This document shows positions 51,044-59,225 of a stretch of DNA of 64,000 nucleotides, piece after piece. The stretch covers positions 1-64,000 of the forward strand of contig NZ_JAJEQM010000002.1 of NCBI RefSeq assembly GCF_020687385.1. Direction: 5' to 3'. Position 1 is the stretch's first letter; every line of letters starts with the position of its first letter. A model generated the notes under the pieces. It worked only from the letters and a program-made list of their open reading frames with translations. It was not told the origin of the DNA and made no database searches. The stretch comes from Hominilimicola fabiformis (lineage in GTDB: Bacteria; Bacillota; Clostridia; UBA1381). Made by a program: the position numbers and the translations under genes.

Positions 51044-52563
51044 AAAAACTGATTGCACTTTTGATAAGCGGAATAATTATGTTGCCGTGCGTAAATGCTT
51101 TGGCTAATGACGTTATAGAAGTATATATTGACGGCGAAAAATTGGAATGTGACGTTAATCCGAAGAATATTGACGAACGTGTACTTGTACCGATGAGAGC
51201 GATATTTGAGGCTTTCGGTGCAAATGTGTCGTGGGACAATAACGGCAGAACGGTTTGGGCTGAGAGAAACGGCGAATTTATATGCGTGCCTGTTGATAAT
51301 CAAATTATGAGTACGGGAGTATATAATTCAGACGGTTCGGCAATTTGGGTTGACCAAATTCAGCTTGACGTACCTGCTAAAATAATTGATGACAGAACAT
51401 ATGTTCCCGTAAGAGCGGTTTCCGAAACTTTAGGTGCAACTGTCGGTTGGGACGGTGAAAACAACAGAGTTGTTATAGACAGCCGTATAAACGAAAGCGG
51501 TACGGTATACTATGCATCCGATTCTGACTATCAAAAGCTATATTCAGTAGACAAAAACAGTGCAAACAGACAGAAATTATCTGATAACAGCGTCTGTGAA
51601 CTTGAGATGTATGACAATAATGTTTACTATTTGTCTAAAAATGACAGACACCTTTACCGAGCAAATGACATATCGGGTGAAGAGGAACTTATCAATAAAA
51701 CGGTCAATAAAATTGCCGTTGATGATGGGTGGATATATTATCAGGAATCGGACGGCGGAAAAAAGAGCGGCATTCTTTATCGTATGAATATTGACAGCGG
51801 CGACGTTGAACGACTTACGGACAATTCGGTCAGATACCCTAAAAAGTACAAGGATTACATATATTTCAACTTGGATAATGACAATATAATGTACGGAATT
51901 ACTCTTGACGGAACGTCACTTGTGAAATTAAGCATGGGTGACAATGATGTTAAGCTGTATCCGTTTAACTGTTTTTATTACGGAGATTATCTGTTTGTCG
52001 AAAACGGTGTTTGGTACGGTAATTTGATGAGAATTAGCCGTGACGGAAGTGAAGTTAAGACCTTAAATCAAATTAATTCGCTTATTTGTAAAAAGCAAAC
52101 GCCGACAGATAAAATTCTGTTTGTAAATCAAGATAACGGAAAAGATATTTATTGTATGAACATAGACGGAACAGATCAACATTTGGTCGTAAAGGGTGAC
52201 GCGTCATGGATAAATATTGAACTTATTGCACAGTGGGGAGATACGATTTATTATAAAAACCCTTTCCGTGAGGAGGTTTACCGCGTAAATCTTGACGGCA
52301 GTGACAATAATTATGTTTGTTATGCAGACGATGTGAAGACTGCGGACGGCAGACTTATAACTTCATATAACGGACTTTATATAGGCAGTCTTGACGCAAG
52401 CGACTTGACGTGTATTTATGATAAAGCAGTAAAAAAATTCGATGTTGAAAATGATAAAATTTACTTTGTGGATAAAAAAAGCGGTAAGCTTTATACGTCC
52501 GATTTCTCCGGAAACGTAAATGTTGTAACAAACGAATCGGTCGGAGAATGGGTAAGTAATTAA
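51040..52563 (+). CDS. Secreted stalk-domain protein with beta-propeller (DUF5050-like)
   Basis: 507 residues from a TTG start. AAAGGAG (51025-51031) lies 8 nt upstream, and the TTG gives a clean signal peptide (KKLIALLISGIIMLPCVNAL). Residues about 25-150 form a copper-amine-oxidase-like stalk domain (VLVPMRAIFEAFGANVSWD and TYVPVRAVSETLGATVGWD). The rest (about 160-505) is a propeller of short Tyr-rich strands (NVYYLSKNDRHLYRAN, GWIYYQESDGG, DKILFVNQDNGKDIYCMN), as in DUF5050/TolB-like proteins. It overlaps tmk by 4 nt. Extracellular and probably wall-associated; ligand unknown. Confidence 0.88.
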   Translation: MKKLIALLISGIIMLPCVNALANDVIEVYIDGEKLECDVNPKNIDERVLVPMRAIFEAFGANVSWDNNGRTVWAERNGEFICVPVDNQIMSTGVYNSDGSAIWVDQIQLDVPAKIIDDRTYVPVRAVSETLGATVGWDGENNRVVIDSRINESGTVYYASDSDYQKLYSVDKNSANRQKLSDNSVCELEMYDNNVYYLSKNDRHLYRANDISGEEELINKTVNKIAVDDGWIYYQESDGGKKSGILYRMNIDSGDVERLTDNSVRYPKKYKDYIYFNLDNDNIMYGITLDGTSLVKLSMGDNDVKLYPFNCFYYGDYLFVENGVWYGNLMRISRDGSEVKTLNQINSLICKKQTPTDKILFVNQDNGKDIYCMNIDGTDQHLVVKGDASWINIELIAQWGDTIYYKNPFREEVYRVNLDGSDNNYVCYADDVKTADGRLITSYNGLYIGSLDASDLTCIYDKAVKKFDVENDKIYFVDKKSGKLYTSDFSGNVNVVTNESVGEWVSN

Positions 52564-52579
52564 GCCTGTTGACAGTTCC

Positions 52580-52607
52580 AAAAATCACATCGCAAGATGT
52601 GATTTTT
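52580..52607 (+). terminator. Terminator of the tagA-tmk-stalk operon
   Basis: AAAAATCACATC pairs with GATGTGATTTTT around a GCAA loop. Confidence 0.88.
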
Positions 52608-52629
52608 GATTATTTTTAGAGAAAGGTAT

Positions 52630-52658
52630 TGACAACACAGACTGGTTATGTTAAAATA
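52630..52658 (+). promoter_or_regulatory. Promoter of the DUF2798 gene
   Basis: TTGACA (52630-52635), a 17-bp spacer and TAAAAT (52653-52658), giving a leader of about 120 nt. Confidence 0.65.
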
Positions 52659-52730
52659 ATCCTCGCAATTTAATAATGCTTTGGTATATAATTGGAAACG
52701 ACACATTGTGCTTAACGATGATAACGAACA

Positions 52731-52753
52731 ACACGGATGTGTTGTTTTTTTGC
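52731..52753 (+). terminator. Terminator-like hairpin inside the leader
   Basis: AACAACAC pairs with GTGTTGTT and is followed by T. It lies between the promoter and the DUF2798 gene and could be an attenuator. Confidence 0.65.
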
Positions 52754-52782
52754 GTAAATTTAAGAAAAGAGGGTAAAAATTT

Positions 52783-53253
52783 ATGCCAAAGACAAAATTT
52801 CAAAACATTATTTTCACACTGATTATGGCTTTTATTATGGTGTACGCAATGATATGCTATAATATCAGCCTGAACAAGGGACAGATGAGCAATGAGGTGT
52901 TCTTGCTTGCATTTCACGAAATGGTTATAATGTGGCCTGCCGCATTCATACTTGAGTTTTTCGCAGTCGAAAAACTTGCGACAAAGCTTGCATTCAGATT
53001 TATAAGACCGGGAGTTGATAATCCGTTCTTTATCACGCTTGCAATTTCGTCAATGATTGTATGTATTATGTGTCCGACAATGAGTATGATTGCAACATTG
53101 CTGTTTAAAAATCCGGGCAAAGAAATTGTTGCGGTATGGTTGCAAACAACAGCTATGAATTTCCCAATGGCATTGTGCTGGCAAATATTTTTTGCGGGAC
53201 CGCTTGCAAGATTGATTTTCAGAACAATATTCAAAAAACAACTTCAGCAATAA
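52783..53253 (+). CDS. DUF2798-family membrane protein
   Basis: 156 residues with four predicted membrane helices (about 8-28, 46-66, 83-107, 118-140). The DUF2798 pattern appears twice (FTLIMAFIMVYAMICYNI near the start, VVWLQTTAMNFPMALCWQ-like near the end). The function of the family is unknown. A ribosome site GAGGG lies upstream of the ATG. The transcript begins about 120 nt upstream and passes a terminator-like hairpin, so expression may depend on antitermination. It is followed by a terminator shared with the converging AraC gene. Confidence 0.85.
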   Translation: MPKTKFQNIIFTLIMAFIMVYAMICYNISLNKGQMSNEVFLLAFHEMVIMWPAAFILEFFAVEKLATKLAFRFIRPGVDNPFFITLAISSMIVCIMCPTMSMIATLLFKNPGKEIVAVWLQTTAMNFPMALCWQIFFAGPLARLIFRTIFKKQLQQ

Positions 53254-53255
53254 TA

Positions 53256-53283
53256 AAAAGCAGTGTTAATCACTGCTTTTTTG
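53256..53283. terminator. Bidirectional terminator (DUF2798 / AraC)
   Basis: AAAAAGCAGTG pairs with CACTGCTTTTTT around TTAAT. It overlaps the end of the AraC gene. Confidence 0.85.
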
Positions 53284-54115
53284 ATTTCTCTTTTAACATA
53301 CGTCTGAATTTTTGCGGTGAAACATTGTACACTTGCTTGAAAATTCTTGATAAATGCGCACTTGACGAAAAGCCTGTACGAATAGCGATTTCGTTTAAGT
53401 TTAAATTTGTTTCGGCAAGCAGTGAGTGGACGTTTACAAGACGCACATTGTATAAATATTGCAGAAACGTTGCACCCGTTGCTTTGTGGAAAAGTCGTGA
53501 AAAATGATATTTGCTGATATGCACGACTTCGGTTATAATGTCAAGGTTTATGTCCTCTTTATAGTGATTGTTTATATAGTCAATCGCCGTAACTATTTCG
53601 GACGGAGTATTTTGACTTGTGATAATTTCGGCATTTTTTGAAAGGTCTTTAATTACAGAAACAAGCTGAAAAACACTGCTCAGCGCAAGTTTTTCGGAAA
53701 GCAAACCTATTCTGTTTGAAAATGCGTCAATTTTTTTGAAGTAATCGAGAATAAGAGTAAATTGCTCATCATTAAGATGGAATACGCACGACTTGATGTT
53801 ATCGAAAAGAATGTCGGTTTCTGTTTTTGTCAAAATTCCGCTCAGCATATCACTGCTGAAATTCAAAACATATCTTTCGTAAAAATCAATGTCGCGGCTT
53901 TCCATATAGTGAATGTCAAACGGCTTTAAAATTACCAAATCGCCTTGCTTTAACGTGTAACAAATATCGTCAAGGAACAAGTATCGCTCACCGTCCGCCT
54001 GCAAATATATTTCATATGCGTCATGGTAGTGCTGTATCTTCATATCATATTTTTCCGATGATTTAACGTGATTTATATACATTTCCGAAAACGGAAAAAA
54101 CACAGCATTTAACAT
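53270..54115 (-). CDS. AraC-family transcriptional regulator
   Basis: 281 residues. An N-terminal cupin-like effector domain (about 20-110: YHDAYEIYLQADGERYLFLD, LKQGDLVILKPFDIHYMESR) is joined to two C-terminal HTH motifs (about 180-278: INLDIITEVVHISKYHFSRL, LNEIAIRTGFSSSAHLSRIF, ending in FKQVYNVSPQKFRR). This layout suits a sugar-responsive activator. The ATG at 54115 is preferred to a TTG at 54121 for its AAGGAT ribosome site. It is divergent from the MBL gene. The target may be a local glycan gene, such as the GH43-like enzyme nearby (inference). Confidence 0.93.
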   Translation of the reverse strand: MLNAVFFPFSEMYINHVKSSEKYDMKIQHYHDAYEIYLQADGERYLFLDDICYTLKQGDLVILKPFDIHYMESRDIDFYERYVLNFSSDMLSGILTKTETDILFDNIKSCVFHLNDEQFTLILDYFKKIDAFSNRIGLLSEKLALSSVFQLVSVIKDLSKNAEIITSQNTPSEIVTAIDYINNHYKEDINLDIITEVVHISKYHFSRLFHKATGATFLQYLYNVRLVNVHSLLAETNLNLNEIAIRTGFSSSAHLSRIFKQVYNVSPQKFRRMLKEKSKKQ

Positions 54116-54186
54116 ATACAATATCCTTTCAAATTTATACTATACAGATATTTTAACATTAAACATCAAAATAATCAACAAAATAC

Positions 54187-54216
54187 TTGCAGATTAAGTC
54201 AATTATAAGTTATAAT
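54187..54216 (+). promoter_or_regulatory. Promoter of the MBL-fold gene
   Basis: TTGCAG (54187-54192), an 18-bp spacer and TATAAT (54211-54216). Confidence 0.6.
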
Positions 54217-54244
54217 AATTTTATATATGAAGGGAGAGTAGAAG

Positions 54245-55090
54245 ATGAGCAAGATTTTAAATATGTTAATGGCATTTGTTATGTCATTCGGAATATCGGG
54301 AAGTAATGTAAACCCATCGGATATACCCGAAAATTCAAATTTTGAGGTGCATTTTATAGATGTAGGACAAGCCGATTCGGCGCTTATAGAATGTGACGGC
54401 GAAACGATGATGATAGACGGCGGAAATGTTGCGGACAGTAATGTGGTAGCGGCATATTTAAAGAAAGAAGATGTTACGGAGCTTAATTATGTTGTGTGTT
54501 CTCATGCTCATGAGGACCATGTCGGCGGTTTGTCAGGTGCGTTGTCGGTAACAAAAGCGGACAACATATATGCACCGAAAACAGAGGCGAATACAAAGGC
54601 ATATAAAAATTTCAAGAAAAAAGCCGAAGAACAAAATGTTGAAATCAAGCACCCGAATGTCGGTGACGAAATTCAGCTTGGCAGCAGTATGGTTGAATTT
54701 TTAGGACCTGTTGACGAAAACGGCAAGGATTTAAACAGTACGTCAATAGTATTAAAAATCACATACGGAAACACATCATTCTTATTTACGGGTGACGCCG
54801 AAAGCGACGAGGAAGAAGAAATATTAAACAGCGGTGCGGATTTAAAATCAACGGTGCTTAAAGTTGGTCATCACGGTTCGAGAACGTCAACGTCATATCC
54901 GTTTTTGCGTGAAGTTATGCCGCAGTATGCCGTGATAAGCGTAGAAAAAGGCAATTCATACGGTCACCCTAATGAGGAAACTTTAAGTAAACTAAGTGAC
55001 GCGGGTGTGGAAGTGTATCGCACCGATGAAAGCGGCGATATTGTAATGACAAGTGATGGAAACAGTATAAGCATAACTACATCAAAGTAA
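54245..55090 (+). CDS. Secreted metallo-beta-lactamase-fold protein (ComEC C-domain-like)
   Basis: 281 residues. A short N-terminal signal-like segment (KILNMLMAFVMSFGISGS) is followed by an MBL domain with the metal motif SHAHEDHVGGL (HxHxDH), a later Asp in FLFTGDAESDEEE, and His in KVGHHGSRTS and SYGHPNEETL. The order and wording match the C-terminal nuclease-like domain of the competence protein ComEC, here as a stand-alone exported protein. Such proteins are thought to be extracellular nucleases or phosphodiesterases; this is not proven here. It is transcribed alone and divergent from AraC. Confidence 0.88.
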   Translation: MSKILNMLMAFVMSFGISGSNVNPSDIPENSNFEVHFIDVGQADSALIECDGETMMIDGGNVADSNVVAAYLKKEDVTELNYVVCSHAHEDHVGGLSGALSVTKADNIYAPKTEANTKAYKNFKKKAEEQNVEIKHPNVGDEIQLGSSMVEFLGPVDENGKDLNSTSIVLKITYGNTSFLFTGDAESDEEEEILNSGADLKSTVLKVGHHGSRTSTSYPFLREVMPQYAVISVEKGNSYGHPNEETLSKLSDAGVEVYRTDESGDIVMTSDGNSISITTSK

Positions 55091-55092
55091 TA

Positions 55093-55127
55093 CAAAAGGT
55101 TAGACGGAATTTCGTCTAACCTTTTTA
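55093..55127. terminator. Bidirectional terminator (MBL gene / GH43-like gene)
   Basis: AAAAGGTTAGACG pairs with CGTCTAACCTTTT around a short loop, with T on the plus side. Confidence 0.85.
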
Positions 55128-55129
55128 TA

Positions 55130-56056
55130 TTATTTAAGTTTAACCGATATATCCTTATTTCTGTCACATACCAAAACACCGTCTTTAACTTCAAGTTCGG
55201 CAACTTGAATTGACGTTCTGCGTTCGTTTCCGATATTATTTTCAAGCATATTTTTTTGTCTGTCAGGGTGAGTGAAGTAGAAAATATATGCGTTGTTGTC
55301 AGTTACATATACATCGGCGTGATTTGCGATAACTCCGTCATCTTCTCTTGTACCGCCTACGTCAAGAATACGACCGCTTTGCTTTGTCCAAGTCGTAAGG
55401 TCGTCCGAATAATAGACGTCCAAACCGCTCCAACAGTCGGTTATAAGCCAATACTTACCGCCAAATTCAAATACATTAGCGCCCTCGTGCGGAACATCAT
55501 CGGCGGCACAGTCTTTAACTTCCCAATTATATAAGTCCTTGCTGTCGGCAAAATATGTATGAGAGCCGTTCCGCTCGTCCTTGTACCACATTCTGAAAAT
55601 ACCGTCTGGTAGCCTGAATACACAAGCGTCAATAATCTTTTCTGATGAAAGGTTAAGCTTGCTTTCAAAATTCCAATCAATTAAATTTTTTGAGGTGTAG
55701 TGAAGAATGTAACGCGGGTGATTCCAGTCGGCAGGAATTCCCGGAACATAGCTTACATACATATGATAAAGCTCGCCGAAACGTATAACCTCCGGTGCCC
55801 AATATGTATTTTTGCCTTCGCCGTATTCAAGGCCTTTGCATATACCTATATATTCCCATGAATTACCGTTGTCTTTACTTTCCGCAATTCCTATATCAGT
55901 ACCGTGTACCCACATTACGCCTTCTTCTTCAACGTCTGCACGTCTTGCGGTGTAAAGCATATAATGAGTGCCTGTTTCTTCATTATATATAACGACAGGG
56001 TCAGCGGCTCCGTTATGAATAGGGTCTTTAAACAATGGTGCGTTTGCTGTTTTCAT
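55130..56056 (-). CDS. GH43-like five-bladed propeller glycosidase
   Basis: 308 residues without a signal peptide, so probably cytoplasmic. The fold reads as a five-bladed beta-propeller of the GH43/GH117-type superfamily. Candidate acidic residues lie in NGAADPVVIYNEETG (base Asp), IIDACVFRLPDGIFRMW (pKa-setting Asp) and HEGANVFEFGGKYWLI (acid Glu). A WAPEVIRFGELYHMYVSYVP element is typical of these enzymes. The probable role is trimming arabinan- or pectin-derived oligosaccharides after import (inference). It has its own minus-strand promoter and converges on the MBL gene. The exact family should be checked by profile search. Confidence 0.75.
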   Translation of the reverse strand: MKTANAPLFKDPIHNGAADPVVIYNEETGTHYMLYTARRADVEEEGVMWVHGTDIGIAESKDNGNSWEYIGICKGLEYGEGKNTYWAPEVIRFGELYHMYVSYVPGIPADWNHPRYILHYTSKNLIDWNFESKLNLSSEKIIDACVFRLPDGIFRMWYKDERNGSHTYFADSKDLYNWEVKDCAADDVPHEGANVFEFGGKYWLITDCWSGLDVYYSDDLTTWTKQSGRILDVGGTREDDGVIANHADVYVTDNNAYIFYFTHPDRQKNMLENNIGNERRTSIQVAELEVKDGVLVCDRNKDISVKLK

Positions 56057-56091
56057 AATCTATAATCCTTTCTTTATTTATGAATATTTTT

Positions 56092-56120
56092 ATGATATAA
56101 TATAAAAATATAATAGTCAA
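56092..56120 (-). promoter_or_regulatory. Promoter of the GH43-like gene
   Basis: On the minus strand TTGACT (56120-56115), a 17-bp spacer and TATCAT (56097-56092). Confidence 0.75.
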
Positions 56121-56203
56121 TACAAAATTTGATTTCCACTGATATTTTTATAAAATTAAGGTGTATTTAAGGTTTATACAGTATTATTTAAGAGGTGATA
56201 GAA

Positions 56204-56677
56204 ATGGAATTTCATACAATAGAACCCATATACGATAAAAATTCAAAAATACTTATACTCGGCAGTTTCCCGTCTGTAAAATCACGTGAAGCAAACTTTT
56301 TCTACGGTCATCCGCAGAACAGGTTTTGGAAGGTGCTTGCGAATGTTATGAATGACGTCTGTCCGGGCACGACAGAGGAGAAAAAAGCATTTTTGATAAA
56401 ACATAATATTGCGGTTTGGGATGTTATTGCAAGCTGTGACATAGAAGGTTCGTCCGACAGCTCTATAAAAAATGTTACGCCGAATGATTTAAGACGGATT
56501 TTACAAACGGCTGAAATTAAAAAAATCTTTACAAACGGAAATACCGCGTATAAATTGTTTGTAAAATACAATTCTGACTTAAATGCGGTAAAACTGCCGT
56601 CTACAAGCCCTGCAAACGCAATGTTTTCGCTTGAAAAATTAATCGAAAGCTGGCGAGTTTTAAAAGATTTTACATAA
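56204..56677 (+). CDS. DNA-deoxyinosine glycosylase (uracil-DNA glycosylase superfamily)
   Basis: 157 residues. The opening motif ILILGSFPSVKSREANFFYG and the segment HPQNRFWKVLANVM match the hypoxanthine-DNA glycosylase branch of the UDG superfamily, which removes deaminated bases. The late motif LPSTSPANA is in the place of the usual HPS(P) loop. The ATG at 56204 follows AGAGGTGA and is preferred to a GTG at 56195. Its last codons overlap the first Pho-box-like repeat of the next gene. Confidence 0.88.
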   Translation: MEFHTIEPIYDKNSKILILGSFPSVKSREANFFYGHPQNRFWKVLANVMNDVCPGTTEEKKAFLIKHNIAVWDVIASCDIEGSSDSSIKNVTPNDLRRILQTAEIKKIFTNGNTAYKLFVKYNSDLNAVKLPSTSPANAMFSLEKLIESWRVLKDFT

Positions 56678-56722
56678 ATTTAAGATAGGCTTGAATACAA
56701 TTTTACATAGATTATATATAAT
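56669..56722 (+). promoter_or_regulatory. Pho-box-like array and -10 upstream of the phosphate transporter
   Basis: Four hexamers at exact 11-bp steps: TTTACA (56669-56674), TTAAGA (56680-56685), TTGAAT (56691-56696) and TTTACA (56702-56707). TATAAT follows at 56717-56722, with no good -35. Gram-positive PhoP boxes are TT(A/T/C)A(C/T)A repeats at this spacing. Confidence 0.6.
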
Positions 56723-56767
56723 TAGCTTAGAGGATTTTATAAAATATATAAATAAGGGGATAAAATT

Positions 56768-58534
56768 ATGAACATTTTTGGCTTATTTTCATTGTTCGGA
56801 GGACTGGCGATGTTCCTTTACGGAATGAACGTAATGGGCAGCGGTCTTGAAAAGCTTGGCGGCGGTAAGTTTGAACAGATACTTGAAAAACTTACGTCAA
56901 ATCCTATAAAAGGTGTTGTTTTGGGTGCTGCAGTTACGGCGGTTATACAGTCATCTTCAGCTACTACGGTTATGGTTGTAGGTTTTGTAAACTCAGGCAT
57001 TATGAAACTCGGACAGGCTATAGGTATTATAATGGGTGCAAATATCGGTACGACTGTTACATCATGGATATTGAGCCTTTCCGGTATACAGGGGGACAGC
57101 TTTTGGATTCAACTCTGTAAGCCGGCTAACTTTACTCCGGTTTTAGCACTTATCGGTATTGTATTTACAATGGCTGCAAAGAGCGACTCTAAGAAGAATA
57201 TCGGTAACATACTTCTTGGTTTTGCGGTACTTATGTTCGGTATGGAAACAATGTCGGCGGCTGTTGAGCCTTTAAAAGATGTTGAGGCATTTACAAACAT
57301 ACTTACAATGTTCCAAAATCCTATTTTAGGTGTGCTTGCAGGTGCTGTTTTAACGGCTGTTATACAATCGTCATCTGCATCTGTCGGTATACTTCAGGCA
57401 CTTTCTTCTACGGGTAAAATAACGTTCGGTGCGGCAATTCCTATAATTATGGGACAAAATATAGGTACTTGTGTGACTGCACTTATATCATGTATCGGTG
57501 CAAGCAAAAACGCAAAACGTGCCGCAATGGTGCATTTGTATTTCAATATTATAGGTACGGTTTTATTCCTTGTATTATTCTATGCGGCAAATGCAATCTT
57601 CAATTTTGCATTTGTAAGCGATTCTGTTACACCGTTTAATATCGCAATAGTTCATACGATATTCAATGTTGTTGCAACGGCTGTATTGTTGCCGTTTAAC
57701 AAGTTACTTGAAAAACTGGCAAGAATGACAATTAAAGAGGGTGCGGAAGAAAGCACATTCGGTTTGCTTGACGAAAGATTTTTACAAACTCCGTCATTCG
57801 CTGTTGAACAATGTATGACGCTTGCTACAAATATGGCATATATGGTAAAAGAGAGCTTTACCATGGCACAGGAATGTGTTGCAAAGTATTCAGAGTCGAT
57901 AGATAGGAAAATTATAGAAACAGAAAATCTTGCCGATGAATATGAGGACGCACTCGGTGCATATCTTGTAAAGCTTTCGGCAAAGAGCTTGAATGAGTCG
58001 GATTCGCAGAAAGTTTCAATACTTCTTCACGCAATATCAGATTTTGAGAAAATGACGGACTATACCGCCGATTTGGTATTTACAGCGAGAGAAAAACGTG
58101 ATAAAGACGTTCATTTCTCCGACAAGGCAAGACAGGAAATCACTATAATGGTTAATGCCGTCGGTGAAATTATCGACCTTACAATCAGTGCATTTTCAAA
58201 GGACGATGTTAAACTTGCTAATAAAGTTGAGCCTTTGGAGGACGTTATCGACAGACTTAGAAATGACCTTAAAAACCGTCATATAAAGCGTATGCAAGAG
58301 GGCAGATGCAGTGTAAATCAAGGTTTTGTATTTACCGATTACATTACCGCACTTGAAAAAATATCTGATCACTGTGCAAACGTTGCTGCAGCTATTATTG
58401 AACTCAATGACGAAAATTATGATGTGCATCACGTTATGAGTAACAGACGAAACAATCCTGAATATAAAGAATTGTGCGTTGAATTCGGTAAAAAGTATAT
58501 ATTGCCGTTTTCAGTATCGTCAGAAGTTGAATAA
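56768..58534 (+). CDS. Na+/phosphate cotransporter with PhoU-like tail
   Basis: 588 residues. The NptA/PNaS family fold shows two inverted QSSS repeats (TAVIQSSSATTVMVVGFVNS, and TAVIQSSSASVGILQAL), each followed by an IIMGxNIGT segment. About eight to ten membrane helices occupy residues 1-330. Residues about 345-570 form a PhoU-like helical domain (ISDFEKMTDYTADLVFTARE, ALEKISDHCANVAAAI) on the cytoplasmic side. It should import phosphate with sodium. The two-component system directly downstream and the upstream repeat array suggest phosphate-controlled expression. Confidence 0.93.
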   Translation: MNIFGLFSLFGGLAMFLYGMNVMGSGLEKLGGGKFEQILEKLTSNPIKGVVLGAAVTAVIQSSSATTVMVVGFVNSGIMKLGQAIGIIMGANIGTTVTSWILSLSGIQGDSFWIQLCKPANFTPVLALIGIVFTMAAKSDSKKNIGNILLGFAVLMFGMETMSAAVEPLKDVEAFTNILTMFQNPILGVLAGAVLTAVIQSSSASVGILQALSSTGKITFGAAIPIIMGQNIGTCVTALISCIGASKNAKRAAMVHLYFNIIGTVLFLVLFYAANAIFNFAFVSDSVTPFNIAIVHTIFNVVATAVLLPFNKLLEKLARMTIKEGAEESTFGLLDERFLQTPSFAVEQCMTLATNMAYMVKESFTMAQECVAKYSESIDRKIIETENLADEYEDALGAYLVKLSAKSLNESDSQKVSILLHAISDFEKMTDYTADLVFTAREKRDKDVHFSDKARQEITIMVNAVGEIIDLTISAFSKDDVKLANKVEPLEDVIDRLRNDLKNRHIKRMQEGRCSVNQGFVFTDYITALEKISDHCANVAAAIIELNDENYDVHHVMSNRRNNPEYKELCVEFGKKYILPFSVSSEVE

Positions 58535-58556
58535 TGTATAAATGGGGGATTGTTTT

Positions 58557-59225
58557 ATGGATTTGATTTATTGCGTCGAAGATGATGAGGGAATAAGAGA
58601 TTTAATAACGTATGCAGTGAAATCAGCAGGGTTTGAGGCAGAGGGCTTTGAAAGTGCCTCAGATTTTGAAAAACGACTTGGCGAGCGTTTGCCGTCAATG
58701 GTGCTTTTGGATATAATGCTGCCGGATAAAGACGGAATTGCTATACTGAAAGACATACGAAACAACGATACGACTAAAAATGTTCCTGTTATTATGATAA
58801 CAGCCAAAGGTACTGAAAGTGACAAAGTCAAAGGCTTTGAATACGGAGCGGACGACTATGTAACAAAGCCTTTCGGCGTTATGGAACTTATTTCAAGAAT
58901 TAAAGCAGTCCTTCGTAGGAGCGGTCCGCAAGCCAGTTCTGATATAATCGAATACAAGGGTATCATTTTGGACAACCAAAGCAGGAATGTAAAGGTTGAC
59001 GGAAAGGATATTGCGATAACGTTTAAAGAATTTGAACTTCTTAAATATCTTCTGAAAAACAAAGGCACAGTTGTGCCGAGAGAGGTTTTGCTTGAAAAGA
59101 TATGGGGTTATCACTTTGAGGGCGAAAGCAGAACGCTGGACGTTCATATAGGAAGTTTAAGACATAAACTCGGCGAAAAGGGTAAGTGTATCGAAACTAT
59201 AAGAAATGTAGGATATAAGATATGA
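58557..59225 (+). CDS. PhoB/OmpR-family response regulator
   Basis: 222 residues. A receiver domain (1-115) has acidic CVEDDE, phospho-acceptor Asp52 in MVLLDIMLPD, Thr in IMITAKG and Lys in YVTKPFG. A winged-helix OmpR/PhoB domain follows (about 130-222: FKEFELLKYLLKNKG, SRTLDVHIGSLRHKLGE). The ATG at 58557 has GGGGGAT 6 nt upstream and starts as relatives do. It lies 22 nt after the phosphate transporter and overlaps the kinase by 4 nt. Probable regulator of the phosphate array upstream (inference). Confidence 0.93.
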   Translation: MDLIYCVEDDEGIRDLITYAVKSAGFEAEGFESASDFEKRLGERLPSMVLLDIMLPDKDGIAILKDIRNNDTTKNVPVIMITAKGTESDKVKGFEYGADDYVTKPFGVMELISRIKAVLRRSGPQASSDIIEYKGIILDNQSRNVKVDGKDIAITFKEFELLKYLLKNKGTVVPREVLLEKIWGYHFEGESRTLDVHIGSLRHKLGEKGKCIETIRNVGYKI

